Part shown: positions 43,741-53,929 of the stretch, one piece after another
Numbering within the stretch: position 1 is the first letter of the stretch
How the letters are laid out: each line of letters starts with the position of its first letter
Source: Micrasema longulum
Taxonomy: Eukaryota > Arthropoda > Insecta > Trichoptera > Brachycentridae
NCBI GenBank assembly: GCA_022494885.1
Contig: JAGVSM010000994.1
Span: 124,001-188,000 of the forward strand
Direction of reading: 5' to 3'
Length of the DNA stretch: 64,000 nt
Program-made: the position numbers and the translations under genes
The notes under the pieces: model-generated
Seen by the model: the letters and a program-made list of their open reading frames with translations, nothing else
What the model was told of the DNA's origin: nothing
Databases searched by the model: none

Positions 43741-44810
43741 GGTAAGGGTGTACAAAATGACATAGACGGGTAAAATGACGTAGTAATCATATCTCAGAAA
43801 CCAAACTCTTGGTCATGTTTGAACCTGCACAAGAATGAGCACTGGTACGACACATAAATACTCATTAATATTTAGGACGCTTATGGCGACCGCCCGAGGA
43901 GGACGTGTTGCGGGTTACTTTGTAAAATAGAATAATATTTTTATTGCGCGGACACCGAAGGTATTATCATTATTTTATTTTTATTATTCTACAACACAAA
44001 CTGAAAAGATATGTTGTGGCATTGTTAATCTTCATGAAAAACTATAATTTTGTTAAAATTTACAAAGCGCACTGTGATATTTTTAAATGTTTTTAAAAAC
44101 TCACGTAGTGGGGCAAAACGACATATGTACTGGTAGGGTAAAATGACATACTGTGTCATTTTTCCCCATTTAATACTTTTTTTTATTTAGAAGAATAATA
44201 ATGCTTCGCAATTATGTGCGTAAAACATGACATTTGAATACAACTCCAAATATATCAGAGGCTAAAGCTAAAGGTTCCAAAAACATATCCTGGAAAAGTG
44301 TAAACATGGTGTATGTAAAAAATTGATTATTGATTCAGACACTGAAGACTTTCTACTTACAGACGATGAAGATGACTGCTCATGCATTTATTGTAATGAG
44401 TTATATACGAGATCAAAGCCAGGTAAAACATGGTTAAAATGTATGAAGTGTGGAAACTGGGCTCATGCAGAATGTGCTGGTTTAAATAAAAAAAACAAGA
44501 TTTTTGTTTGTGAAGTGTGCATTTAATGTTTTAATTCTTTAATATTCGTAAAAAAACTTATCAATTCTGTTTTTAAAAAGTGTTGAATAATCACCCCATC
44601 CAATTAAATATCGTATGTCATTTTGTACACCCGGTGGGGCAAAACGGATTTTTGCAGTATGTTTTTATTTTTGTATTTTTATTTGATGGATTTGTATTTT
44701 TCCTACAACAACAGAACTAACATGTTAAAAAATAGTGTACATTTTGAACAAAAGAGATTTTTTACTAAATATGTTACCAATTATTTTTTTTTCATTTTAC
44801 ACCCTTCCCC
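43741..44810 (+). mobile_element. pogo/Tc1-like DNA transposon relic with TA target
   Basis: Left tip gggtaagggtgtacaaaatg and right tip, inverted, ggggaagggtgtaaaatg lie inside TA dinucleotides (43739-43740 and 44811-44812). The motif gggtaaaatgacata, or its variants and inverse, recurs near both ends (43770, 44107, 44134, 44151, 44614, 44635). Only the C-terminal zinc finger of a protein remains. Length 1070 bases, so most of a transposase is deleted. Confidence 0.65.
44323..44526 (+). pseudogene. PHD-type zinc-finger C-terminus of a transposase
   Basis: The last 67 codons of an ORF, ending in TAA after CEVCI. Acidic lead-in (DSDTEDFLLTDDEDD), then zinc ligands C-x2-C (CIYC), C-x2-C (CMKC), H-x2-C (HAEC) and C-x2-C (CEVC), a C4HC3 arrangement, with KTWLKCMKCGNWAHAECAGL. 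Such a finger is known at the C-terminus of some insect pogo-type DDE transposases. No ATG starts the frame; the first codon of the open frame here is TTG, so it is probably a last exon or a remnant. Confidence 0.6.
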
Positions 44811-45181
44811 TACAGATATTATATAAATAAATTTGTACAAAAAACATCAATTTTTATCATTTATGTAATGATGGTCTCCTTTGTAATTATTTTAGGAGAC
44901 AGGGCAAATTCTACAAAATTCTACCAGCTCTTTGCTAAAAGCGAAATTAATCAAAACTACCTTTAGTACTGTGACAAAATAAACCAACGGAATTATTGTA
45001 CAATTTGTCACATGTACAATTACCACAAGCTTAGTGAGGGATTACTTAGTAAAGAGTGTCAACATTCACACAATCATTCATACAATCCGCAATCACGCAA
45101 CATTTGCGCTCACTTAGCTCAACTTCAGATTTCCTCTAAGCCCCAGTAAAGTCTAACCCCTTACAATAATAATTAATACTT

Positions 45182-45390
45182 ACGTAAGCTCCGAACCACC
45201 GAGGAGAAATCAGGTTTTGTTTGGTTTTGTCTTCCGGCTCGTTTGAAGCGACACAGCAAGCCATAATCCCATGTATGCAGATTGACTTCAAAAAGTAGTT
45301 CAAACTTCAAAAGTTCAGCGTTCGTGTTGTGTCTTAACGGAACTATGGCGCAAGCTTCTTGAAAAATATGCCTTTGTAAAAGCACAAGAC
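45182..45390 (-). other. Exon-like minus-strand segment with perfect donor
   Basis: Minus ORF from 45385: MLLQRHIFQEACAIVPLRHN, LLKFELLFEVNLHTWDYGLL, KRAGRQNQTKPDFSSVVRSL, then AGCTTAC|GTAAGTATT with GT at 45182-45181. Less AT-rich than its flanks. No family resemblance. It could be an untranslated exon or chance. Confidence 0.22.
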
Positions 45391-45529
45391 TTAGAGCTTA
45401 TAAACTACAGAAAAATCTATTTGATTAAGAGAAAGCTCTTATAAATTATGCACAATCAAAACGAGATATCCAGCCGAAACTGGAAGCGATTTCTGTTCTA
45501 GTTTCAGCAGAAACCGAAACCAAACCTTA

Positions 45530-46228
45530 TGTTAATATTAACATATTACAACAGAGATGAAGAACATTTAAGAGAAGGTAATATAGAAGTCTAGGCATCT
45601 ACAGGGCTTATGACCTGTCATAATAACTGTGTCTCATTTATTTACTATTAATGGCATATTTTCTAATCTATTTTTATGATTCAACTTTTATTATTATTAC
45701 TTGCATGTTTTCTAATTTAAATTTATATTGATTTTTTATAATGTTATTATTATTCTTTGAATTTATTAAGCATCATTTAATGAAATTAAAAATAAAAAAA
45801 ACACATGAATAAAATAAGGTCCTTCCTAAACACAGGAATTTCCTAGCTAGTCGGGACCTGAAACAAATAAACTCTGTACATTTTAAAACTGTGAAATGCT
45901 AAATAAATAAATAAATAAATAAATGGCTGGTTTAAGTGGCCACTTTACACACTGTGTAACATTCACCATTCTGCCTATATTTGAACATCAATATTCCTTC
46001 GATTCTTCCATCTGTTGATGTTTGTGAAGTTAAAGAGCTGAAACCTTTATTTATGCGGGTGAGATTCATCTAATTGAATTATTTCACCTACATACTAGGC
46101 AACGCCTGAAAATATTATTTTTTCAATTTCTATACTTCTTCATGGACCGGATAATTTATCAATAATATTTTGAGTTTGTCCAAATTTTTTTAGACAAGGA
46201 CTGGATTCAACTCCCTGGGGAGCTGTTT
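45530..46228 (+). mobile_element. FB-A copy with retroposon insert
   Basis: ttaatattaacatattacaa, gtaatatagaagtctaggca and gggcttatgacctgtcat run to 45621; the sequence continues at 45924 (ggctggtttaagtggccact) to tttagacaaggactggattc and gggagctgtttatattaaca. This is the best-preserved left arm plus centre of the family. Confidence 0.75.
45622..45923 (+). mobile_element. Retroposon inserted in FB-A, AAAT-repeat tail
   Basis: The insert splits the conserved gacctgtcattggctgg string. It ends in aaataaataaataaataaat and carries ataaaataaggtccttccta, cctagctagtcgggacctga near its 3' end. A simple-repeat tail and lack of terminal inverted repeats indicate a LINE- or SINE-type insertion of about 300 bases. 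Confidence 0.6.
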
Positions 46229-46618
46229 ATATTAACACATTACAACAGAGATGAAGAACATTTAAGAGAAGGTAATATAGAAGTCTAGGCATCTACAGGG
46301 CTTATGACCTGTCAATCGTTGGTTTAAGTGGCCACTTTACATACTACAGCTCTTTAACTTCACAAACATCAACAGATGAAAGAATTGAAGGAATATAGAT
46401 GTTCAAATATAGGCAGAATGGTGAATGTTACACAGTGTGTAAAGTGGCCACTTAAACAAGCCATTGTCAGGTCATAAGCCCTGTAGATGCCTAGACTTCT
46501 ATATTACCTTATCTTAAATGGTCTTCATCTCTGTTGTAATATGTTAATATAAACAGCTCCCCAGGGAGTTGAATCCAGTCCTTGTCTACAAAAATTTGGA
46601 CAAACTCAAAATATTGTT
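46229..46618. mobile_element. FB-A, compact full palindrome
   Basis: Left arm 46229-46345 and right arm 46390-46618 are inverted: gtaatatagaagtctaggca versus tgcctagacttctatattac, and gtggccactttacatact versus gtaaagtggccacttaaaca. It closes with cccagggagttgaatccagt and caaactcaaaatattgtta, the inverse of the preceding copy's centre. Thus two copies are head to tail and could fold together. Confidence 0.7.
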
Positions 46619-47404
46619 ATGTTAATATGTTTAAAGTCACTTCAAAACGCGCAAAAATAGACGTTTTCATTGTTAAACCGTACTATTACGTAAACATTAA
46701 ATTCACATTGAAACAACAGGCATTAATTGAATGAGTAAATTTGTTTTTTTTTCGCTTTTAGGTTCGTTGTTAGTTATACATGTAACTTACAGGTCCGTCA
46801 GTGTTTCAAAAAATACATAAACGAATAGCCACGCGGCCGAGTCACCCGAGTAGGCTCCACCTATAAGGTAAATTATCGAATAAATTACAAAAGAAAATAC
46901 TCGAATAAAAATTCAAGTGTCCACTTGAGATTAATTTATGATAGAATAACATTCTTTGAGCCATTAACATGCAAATCTTTCGGCGTTTTATTTTTCCGAC
47001 TGGTATAAAAATCTCAAAATGGAAATCAGGAATTCTCTCATTCTATTTGGAGTCAAAGTCGAAATTAGCATTTCTAGTGTACATTGCGCATATTTCATCC
47101 CCAAGTACAAGTGATGCAGATAAATAAGTAACCGCGTGGATGAAAACACCCCCCTCGTTCCTTCAGCCAATTCGGCACTGTTTGTCGAGCCATCGTTCAA
47201 GATTTTCCATATTTTTGCTTTCTAATTGTATAAAACGTATATGATATACTCAATTTAACTAGGGAAATTCGTAATAGTAAGTAAAACAAAATGAACCAAA
47301 ATTTTCAGCAGCAGACATAAAAAAAACCATCTTAACTCTTTTTCCGGCCCTGCCAGTAATCCGGCGTTTTTATATAGGTGCGTATGTACTAATGTAGTGT
47401 ATAA

Positions 47405-47846
47405 TACAATTGAACGTAGTTATGCAGAAAGCAGCCAGCTATAGAAAAGTGAAACCGAGATAATAGCCATTTTGTGAAAAGAGTGAATTATAAAATCTAC
47501 ACAATAGTTTGAATGTTTTTGACTTTAACATAGAGATAAACAATGAATAAATAAGTTTTTTATGTATTACAAACAAGAATCTTATTGTGCATTTGAACAG
47601 TTTAAAAGATTTTTAAAGTACCATACGATTTTTTTAGATTTGTGGGCGTTTTCTGCAAATTGAGAAATGCTGTTTTTGTGATCGACACTCTTTTCCGGAG
47701 GTGATTAATACAGTTTTTTTATATGAAAGTGGTCTGGCTGTTTTTAGCAGAACATAGAATAGACCTTACTGCACTCAATAACATCAATATATCATTTTTC
47801 CGAAATTGTGGACTGGCTGCTTTCTGCATAACTACGTTCAATTAAA
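47405..47846. mobile_element. Foldback element, third type
   Basis: ttgaacgtagttatgcagaa agcagccagc (47409-47438) and its inverse gctgctttctgcataactac gttcaa (47815-47843). Weaker internal inverse ctggctg/cagccag at about 47737 too. Interior AT-rich, no ORF. Confidence 0.6.
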
Positions 47847-48204
47847 CATACATGTCTGGATGTAATCTTCAAAAACAGCCATGAACACTTTTGTTAAAAT
47901 TGCGTAAATGTTACTTTTAGTTTGTAAAGTTTCTATATTGACGCAGAACAGTAAGGGACTTGACCAAATTTGAAATTGATCAATTTAAAAACATTTTATT
48001 TCTGTGCAAAAAGGAGTGATATTAATACATTTTAAGCAAAATCGACGCTCTAAAATAGATGTAAAAAAATATGCTGAACAAAAAAAAATGGTCACTTCGT
48101 TGCCATACTTACTAGTTCTTTGCTCAATGTATTATTATTGCGTTTCTCAAAATTATTTTTATTATTAACTTTTTAAAATCATTCTTATGTTGTTGAAATT
48201 CCAT

Positions 48205-48630
48205 TTGTCGATGCGTTTTGAAGCTGCAAGACTTTTTGTGATGTTAGCTATCATATTATTTTATCATATTATGTAAATGTTATCAACTATCAAATATCTA
48301 AATTTAGTAAATGGGGTCTAGAATTTCAACCGTCCATGCGCTCAGTAGCTGCGAGACTTGATGTTATCTAAATTCTAATTTTATAAATTTGCTTTTTTTT
48401 CGTTTTTAAAATATCACTTAAACTCTAAACTTCATTGTCAAATAAAAAAAATTAAAATGAAAATGTAAATAGTGGCTAGATTTCTTATTGTCCATGCGCT
48501 CTGTAGCTGCAAGACGTTTTGTTATCTAGCTCAAATATATCATAATTGTAATATGTCATAATTGGAGACGAGGAACTAGAATCCCAACCATCCATGCGCT
48601 CTGTAGCAGCAAGACGTGTTGGGATATTTA
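48205..48630 (+). repeat. Four diverged copies of a short unit
   Basis: The core tccatgcgctctgtagctgc aagac recurs at about 48208, 48333, 48491 and 48591, each preceded by a tctagaatttcaacc-like lead. Spacing varies (about 125, 158 and 100 bases). The last copies are most alike. Diverged tandem array or clustered insertions; function unknown. Confidence 0.6.
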
Positions 48631-48849
48631 TTTATTGTACGGCGCCCTTGAGGTGATTTTCACAAAAATGGCGCTGTATAAATTATCCAAACATTATTAT
48701 TATTATTACAACCTGTTTTAAGGCAGACATTTTTATGCAAAATAAACAATAACACGACTACCTTCTAGTTCATTCAATTTACAATTATACAATATTTAAT
48801 TATACTTTTTATAATATAAGAATGTTTTTTGGTAAATTTTCTAATTTTT

Positions 48850-49120
48850 CTCTACCTAAACACAAGAATTTTTTTTTTTACAAATTTATTTCGTTGGATC
48901 CGGGTCACGGTTTTGCAATGTTCGGGTAACATATTGAATATTTTGGGGGACAAAAACCTGAAGTTTCTTTGCTCGAATTCAGAGTTTGTGGTAGACCCCG
49001 TGACCCATCCTCCAGTTTGACTTCCGGTAATGTGGAAGTGTTCCTTTTGGGAATTGATAGAATAATTTGCTATCACAAACATTATTATTCTAAAGATATA
49101 CAATTGCCTAATATCCAAGA
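48850..49120 (-). mobile_element. LINE C-terminal fragment
   Basis: Minus strand: NSEFEQRNFRFLSPKIFNML then PEHCKTVTRIQRNKFVKKKI. Similar in pattern to the final helix of Jockey/CR1-type reverse transcriptases. The upstream half (HFHITGSQTGGWVTGS) is not recognisable. Confidence 0.5.
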
Positions 49121-49194
49121 TCCCAAATGCCTAAAAAAATCGATTTAAACTTTATTAAACTCAAACAAATTAAATCTACATTAGATCTTCGATC

Positions 49195-49275
49195 AACATG
49201 TTACAACAGAGATGGAGAACAGTTTAGGGAAGGGAATGAGGAAGTATAGTCTCAGCCCAGTAAGGCCTAGACTTT
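49195..49275 (+). repeat. FB-A tip fragment
   Basis: caacatgttacaacagagat, gagaacagtttagggaaggg, then agtatagtctcagcccagta. Outer arm only. Confidence 0.45.
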
Positions 49276-49343
49276 TTTTTACTTCTGATAAAAAAATCCA
49301 CCCCTCAAATTCAAAATATTTTTGATAGTATTACTAACTCAGT

Positions 49344-49605
49344 CAGCCCCGTGGTGTAATGGTCAGCGCGTTTGCCTACCATGCAAGAGGTCTCGGGTTC
49401 GATTCCCGACAGAGTAGATATAAAATATTTATGAAAAATTGTGTTTTTAAACTAGAGTATTTCATAATCCCTGGACTGGTGCCTGAAGCGTAAGACTAAT
49501 CATTGTACCTTCACGTTACAAAAACGATCAATATAATCTGCAATCAGTATACCGATGCAGTGCCCCATGCACCATTAGGTGCAGAAAGGGAATACGATAC
49601 GATGT
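49344..49605 (+). mobile_element. SINE-A, best full-length copy
   Basis: Head gccccgtggtgtaatggtca with A box, anticodon arm tttgcctaccatgcaag whose loop would give ACC (Gly), B-box gggttcgattcccga. Body: cctggactggtgcctgaagc, gtaagactaatcattgtacc, cagtgccccatgcaccatta. Tail becomes gaaagggaatacgata. The head ends in agagta rather than a base-paired acceptor stem, so it is a SINE and not a tRNA gene. Confidence 0.85.
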
Positions 49606-49689
49606 TATTTTTTTTTGGTTAATGTAGTGGTAAAAATCGTTGAATAATATTTGTTAGACATTCGTTGGTATATTTTATAGTTAACAAGC

Positions 49690-50460
49690 TGAGCCCGGTA
49701 ATGCTTTGCCATTGCAAAATTTGAGTATTTTTATATTTATTAGAATTCTAAAAAAAAAATGAATATACAAACATTGAATTTAAGTAGGTACCTAAGTACT
49801 TGTTTATGTTTGAATTCCAAAACATAAAATGATTAATTTTCTGCTCTTCTCACCAACAGGGGTACACTGTATTCGAGAATGAAGTTCTCAAAAATGTTGT
49901 CATTTTTTTCATATTACCGAAAATCCAGTTAAAAGAAATAAATGGGTGGAAATGATAAGGAATTTAAGGAAATACTCTGATTGGGATCCATAAAAAACGA
50001 ATGCTGTAAACATTTAAAAATAACTTTTTTTTTAATTAAAAAAAAAATCTTCCATATTCTTCAGTATATGCATTCTCATCGAATGCAACCCTGGTAACAT
50101 TTACTCTCCTAACTTTTTTTACCTAATAAATTTTGAATCTGGAACGAACGAATGGACGAAATGAATTGGATAAATTTGAATCGGGTTGTGGTCCCGTGGC
50201 TAGTTTTGTGGACTCACAGGCCAGAGTTTCGAGGTTCGAACCTCACTCCACCCCAACTTGATTTCCATTTTCTAATAGTGAGTTATTTAGAACTCATTGA
50301 AAATGGCAACAAAAATGGAAATATTTGGGTAAATTATAAGAACGCTAATATTTTTTTCTTTGAAAAATGGAAGATTTTAATAACTATAAATATGCTCAGG
50401 CAAAGATCTACATTTTGCTGAAAACCGCACGTAAATCGGTCCAGTAGTTATTCAGTCCAT
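49690..50460 (-). mobile_element. Repeat K, copy 1, with SINE-B inside
   Basis: Matches copy 2 (55785-56455) in reverse complement: ttaagtaggtacctaagtac, gaattccaaaacataaaatg, tcatcgaatgcaaccctggt, aaaaccgcacgtaaatcggt. SINE-B interrupts at 50170-50365. No coding content. Confidence 0.65.
50170..50365 (+). mobile_element. SINE-B copy inside repeat K
   Basis: Head tcgggttgtggtcccgtggc, B-box aggttcgaacctcactccac, body aatagtgagttatttagaac and ggaaatatttgggtaaatta. Target-site duplication not resolved. Confidence 0.8.
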
Positions 50461-50499
50461 CGAGGACACACATACAAAAATTGCCTTTGGTATAAGGGA

Positions 50500-51540
50500 A
50501 ATTACTAACTTCTATAATTTTCAATAAAAAAAGTGATACTGAAATCAAATTCATCAACCAGGCGATTTAAATTTGTTATGATTTTTTTAAATGGAATCAG
50601 GTATCAAGTATATTTACGGTATTGTGTATTTTTCCAGGGCTGAAATTGATGAACTGACCCCAACAACACCCCCATACATTATATTATGAGTACACAGGAC
50701 TAAGTATACTATTACAGGTGCTTTGATTAATTATTCCACTCCACCCTCTCTTTGTACCCTGGCATCCTTTCTCTGGGATTTGAATTAAAGACGTATTCTG
50801 GAAACAATACCTCTTCTTTGTCGCGACAATAGAGCCTGCGAGGCTTTTAAGGAGAGGCTCTCTAGTATACAATGTCACCCCAACCTGTCGATACCGGGAC
50901 GTCCACCGCTAGCGGTTCGTAAGAGATGGCATCAATCAACATTTTCAAGGAAGGGAGGTTTTGTAAACAGGGTTTGAAATAAGGTAATCATTATTCAACA
51001 ATATATTCATGTACACTACGGGATCGAATTCAACTGATCGAGTGGTACGTACAACCTTGTGATGGGCGGGATGGGAATACTCAAATAACTTGTTATATCT
51101 TATAATCGATTATTTCAATAGATTGAATGGTAAAAAATGTTATAGGCGAAAAAAGAGTGCTTGAATGACTTGTTATAGAACATGGAAATAATCGATAATT
51201 TAAACTGATTGAGTGGTACAAACTTGTGCCCCAATAGGCCTAGAGCCCTTACTCGGGTTGCAAAAATGAACATATATATTTTATTAATTTTATATTCGTT
51301 TTTGACTGACCCTCGTAAATACACAACAATGTTTTAGATAATAATCAATCAAAAATATGAAAATAAATTATAAATAGCATGACATGCAACAATAATTTGA
51401 AGTTCAAATAGACTACTGTTTTATGGGGGGCGACTATCTCAAGGCGGTTCTCAATGAAATATGATCAACAATACTTTAAGTCTATCTAAATTTTTAAGAC
51501 AATTACTGGATTTAATTTGATTATTGGGGGTTATTAATAT
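50500..51540. other. Interval without assigned gene
   Basis: A less AT-rich block at 50640-50960 contains a minus ORF (50878-50684) and gataccgggacgtccaccgc, but no domain or splice structure was recognised. The rest is AT-rich with a repeated cttgttatagaacatgg / cttgttatatcttat pair near 51090 and 51170. Confidence 0.3.
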
Positions 51541-51868
51541 CACTATATTACAACAGAGATAATGAACATTTTATAGAAAGGAATAGAGAAGTCTAGGCAT
51601 TTAAACTAGGTTTTGACCTGTCATTAGCTGGTTTAAGTGGCTACTTTAAACACTGCGTAACATGAACCATTCTAAATGCCTGGATTTCTATATTGCCTTC
51701 TACATGATGTTCTTCATCTCTGTTGTATAAAATTTATATGAATAACTCTCAAGGGGGTAAAATCCAGTTCTTGTCTATAAAAATTTGGTCAGACTCAAAT
51801 ATTGTTGATAAAGCCAGCCGGTCGAAGAAGTATAAAATTTGAAAACTTTTTTCAAGCGTTGTCTAGTA

Positions 51869-52694
51869 CGAGGCATGTTCTGAAAGTAAGTGTACTGCGC
51901 CTATAAAGGGCTGAAGTATTTGTTTTTCGAGAATAAACAACACTGAGTAGTAGAGGGGGATCTTCTGATAGAGCGAGCATCACCGGAACCAGGTAGTACG
52001 TAAACTTACGTTGTAGTATCCAGTAGCGTGAAAGATGTCAGTAAGAAATCCCGCCAAGCGAGAGCAACGTGCTGCTATCCGCTTCCTACTCGCGGAAAGA
52101 ATAACACCTACACGTTTTACGGTGAAGGCGTTACGAATAAAATGAGTATGTGCAAATGATGCAAAGAGTTTAGTAAAGACAGAGCAAATGCTGAAAACCA
52201 CAGTTTCGGGCCTGCCTCAGAGGAAAATCACCAAGGCACAAAAATATTGTGAGACCCTAAAAAAACTCAAAAGGAGCATTCAAAACAAAGGGAGGGAAAT
52301 GCTGACGAGAAGAGTGTGCTTGTTGCACGACAACGCCAGTCTTCAGATAGCTTTAGACACCAAGGCGCTCTTTGACTCCGTATTCCACCGACTTGGCGCC
52401 TTCGAATTATCATCTTTTCACCTCTTTGAAGGCACACATGGGTGGAATTAAAGTTTTGACCGACGAGTAGGTGAAAAAAAAAGTTCTGAAATGGTAGAAA
52501 GAGCTGGCGGGAGAGTTCTTTGAAATGGGAATAAAGAAACTTGTGCCACGGCTCACCACATGTATTGAATGGGATAGAGATCACGTATAAAAATAGTCAA
52601 TAAGTGTATAAAAAATGTCTTATATTTTTTTCTAAATACATTATTTCTAAAAAAATATAAAAATCAACTACACTTACTTTCTGAACAAGCCTCG
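51869..52694 (+). mobile_element. mariner element, internally deleted
   Basis: Terminal repeats cgaggcatgttctgaaagta agtgta and, inverted, cgaggcttgttcagaaagta agtgta differ at two positions and sit within TA duplications (51867-51868, 52695-52696). 826 bases against about 1.3 kb for an intact mariner. Coding remnants are in the next entry. Confidence 0.9.
52035..52590 (+). pseudogene. mariner transposase remnant
   Basis: The start at 52035 gives MSVRNPAKREQRAAIRFLLA, an N-terminal helix-turn-helix-type start that soon hits a stop. The later frame (52188-52451) has CETLKKLKRSIQNKGREMLT then RRVCLLHDNASLQIA, containing the HDN of the second catalytic Asp, and ELSSFHLFEGTHGWN where the expected third Asp motif is destroyed. 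IKKLVPRLTTCIEWDRDHV near 52530 is the C-terminus. The first catalytic Asp region is deleted, so inactive. Confidence 0.8.
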
Positions 52695-53539
52695 TATGTA
52701 GCTGAAATAATTTTGTCAGAATGTCACCTACATCAATAAAAGATTCAGTTCTTTAACTTCAAATTTAAGGAATGTAGATTTTGTAGACAGACGGAACGGT
52801 GAATTTTACACAGTGCGTAAAGTGGCTACTTAAAACAGCCAATGACAAGTCGTAAGCCATGTAAATGCCTGTACTTTTTTACTCCCGTTTATAAAATGTT
52901 ATTCATCTATGTTTTAATTTATTAAGATTTCTTCTAATTATAATAAGTATTTCACGTTATTTCTTTCTTGTTTTATATTTTGCATATTATTTTGGATACT
53001 TACATATTTTTACGTTTTCAACCACCGAATATTTTATTCGACTCAATGTTATGCCCAATTATGATAAACTATGTATTTAAAATATTTGTTGTTTAAATAA
53101 TTTATTTAAAATGAAATAATTCGATCACCCAGATGATCGCAATTCGATTATATAATCGATTTTGTGCATCACTACTATAACAAAGGACGAAATAATTAAT
53201 AATGACGTACAATTATTATTGAATACGTTTGTGAAAATCAATATCATGTTATGCTATGATCACAGAGCCACATACAACGTAGTGCAACAATAGACGTATA
53301 ATTATTACTGTTTCAATTTAAATATCATAATTTGGAATACAGAGAATAATATTATGAAAACTGATATGTTATTAAATTTCTGTATTAAAATATCTGACAT
53401 TCTCAATCATTTAAGTGTAAAGACAACATTAATTATACACGTATCAAAAAATCTAGATACTATTTTTTCGTTGTGGTCAAACATTTAACTAAACTAATGT
53501 TAGTAAATATTCCACTTATCTAATTATTGTTTCTACCAG

Positions 53540-53719
53540 GTCTGAAAAGTACTCGTCTCTTCGTCAGGACACTCACTACATCAACATGCAAATTCTAAAA
53601 TACACTTTCACCTTTTCCATCACCGTAGTTTACATAATATTTACGAAAAAATACATAAATTACATACAGAGTTATGGGGATGCAATTACCACCATGTCCG
53701 AACATCCACTAAAAATTAG
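53540..53719 (+). other. Candidate exon with ATG and membrane or signal segment
   Basis: Acceptor-like attattgtttctaccag ends at 53539. A 46-base leader precedes ATG at 53586, then MQILKYTFTFSITVVYIIFT, KKYINYIQSYGDAITTMSEH, PLKI and donor TTAG|GTTAGT at 53719/53720 (phase 2). The first 18 residues are hydrophobic. It is not similar to the TEs here. A G-run (ggaggggggagggggggggg) follows in the presumed intron. Identity unknown; no companion exon found. Confidence 0.28.
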
Positions 53720-53929
53720 GTTAGTAATATTTTGTGGTATGTGGAAGAATTGTTGGTGGAGGGGGGAGGGGGGGGGGGTTGAAAGTTACACGATTGGTTC
53801 ACTTTTAAATAAAAAAGTGAAGAAAAGATATTTGTTATTTATTAGATACTGTGTATCCTTATCTAGATACAATTCACAAATTATTTATGAAACATTAAAT
53901 AATAAATACAAAAAAAAGGTTTGATTTTT

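Larger units (their letters stand above)
51543..52915. mobile_element. FB-A copy split by a mariner element
   Basis: Left: tattacaacagagataatga, agtctaggcatttaaactag, ggtttaagtggctactttaa; then an inverted block (gttcttcatctctgttgtat, caagggggtaaaatccagtt), and the centre ttcaagcgttgtctagta. After the mariner it resumes tatgtagctgaaataatttt and ends agtggctacttaaaacagcc, aatgacaagtcgtaagccat. Removing the mariner restores the family junction ctagtatgtag. Confidence 0.7.

Noticed and set aside
46988..47200. 70-codon minus-strand ORF (NDGSTNSAELAEGTRGVFSS)
   Set aside because: An alternative frame is equally open and neither shows a domain; perhaps a transposase scrap, but not supportable.
49344..49416. 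tRNA-Gly-like gene
   Set aside because: The head has A and B boxes and a plausible anticodon arm, but the acceptor stem does not pair and the sequence runs into the SINE body shared with other copies.
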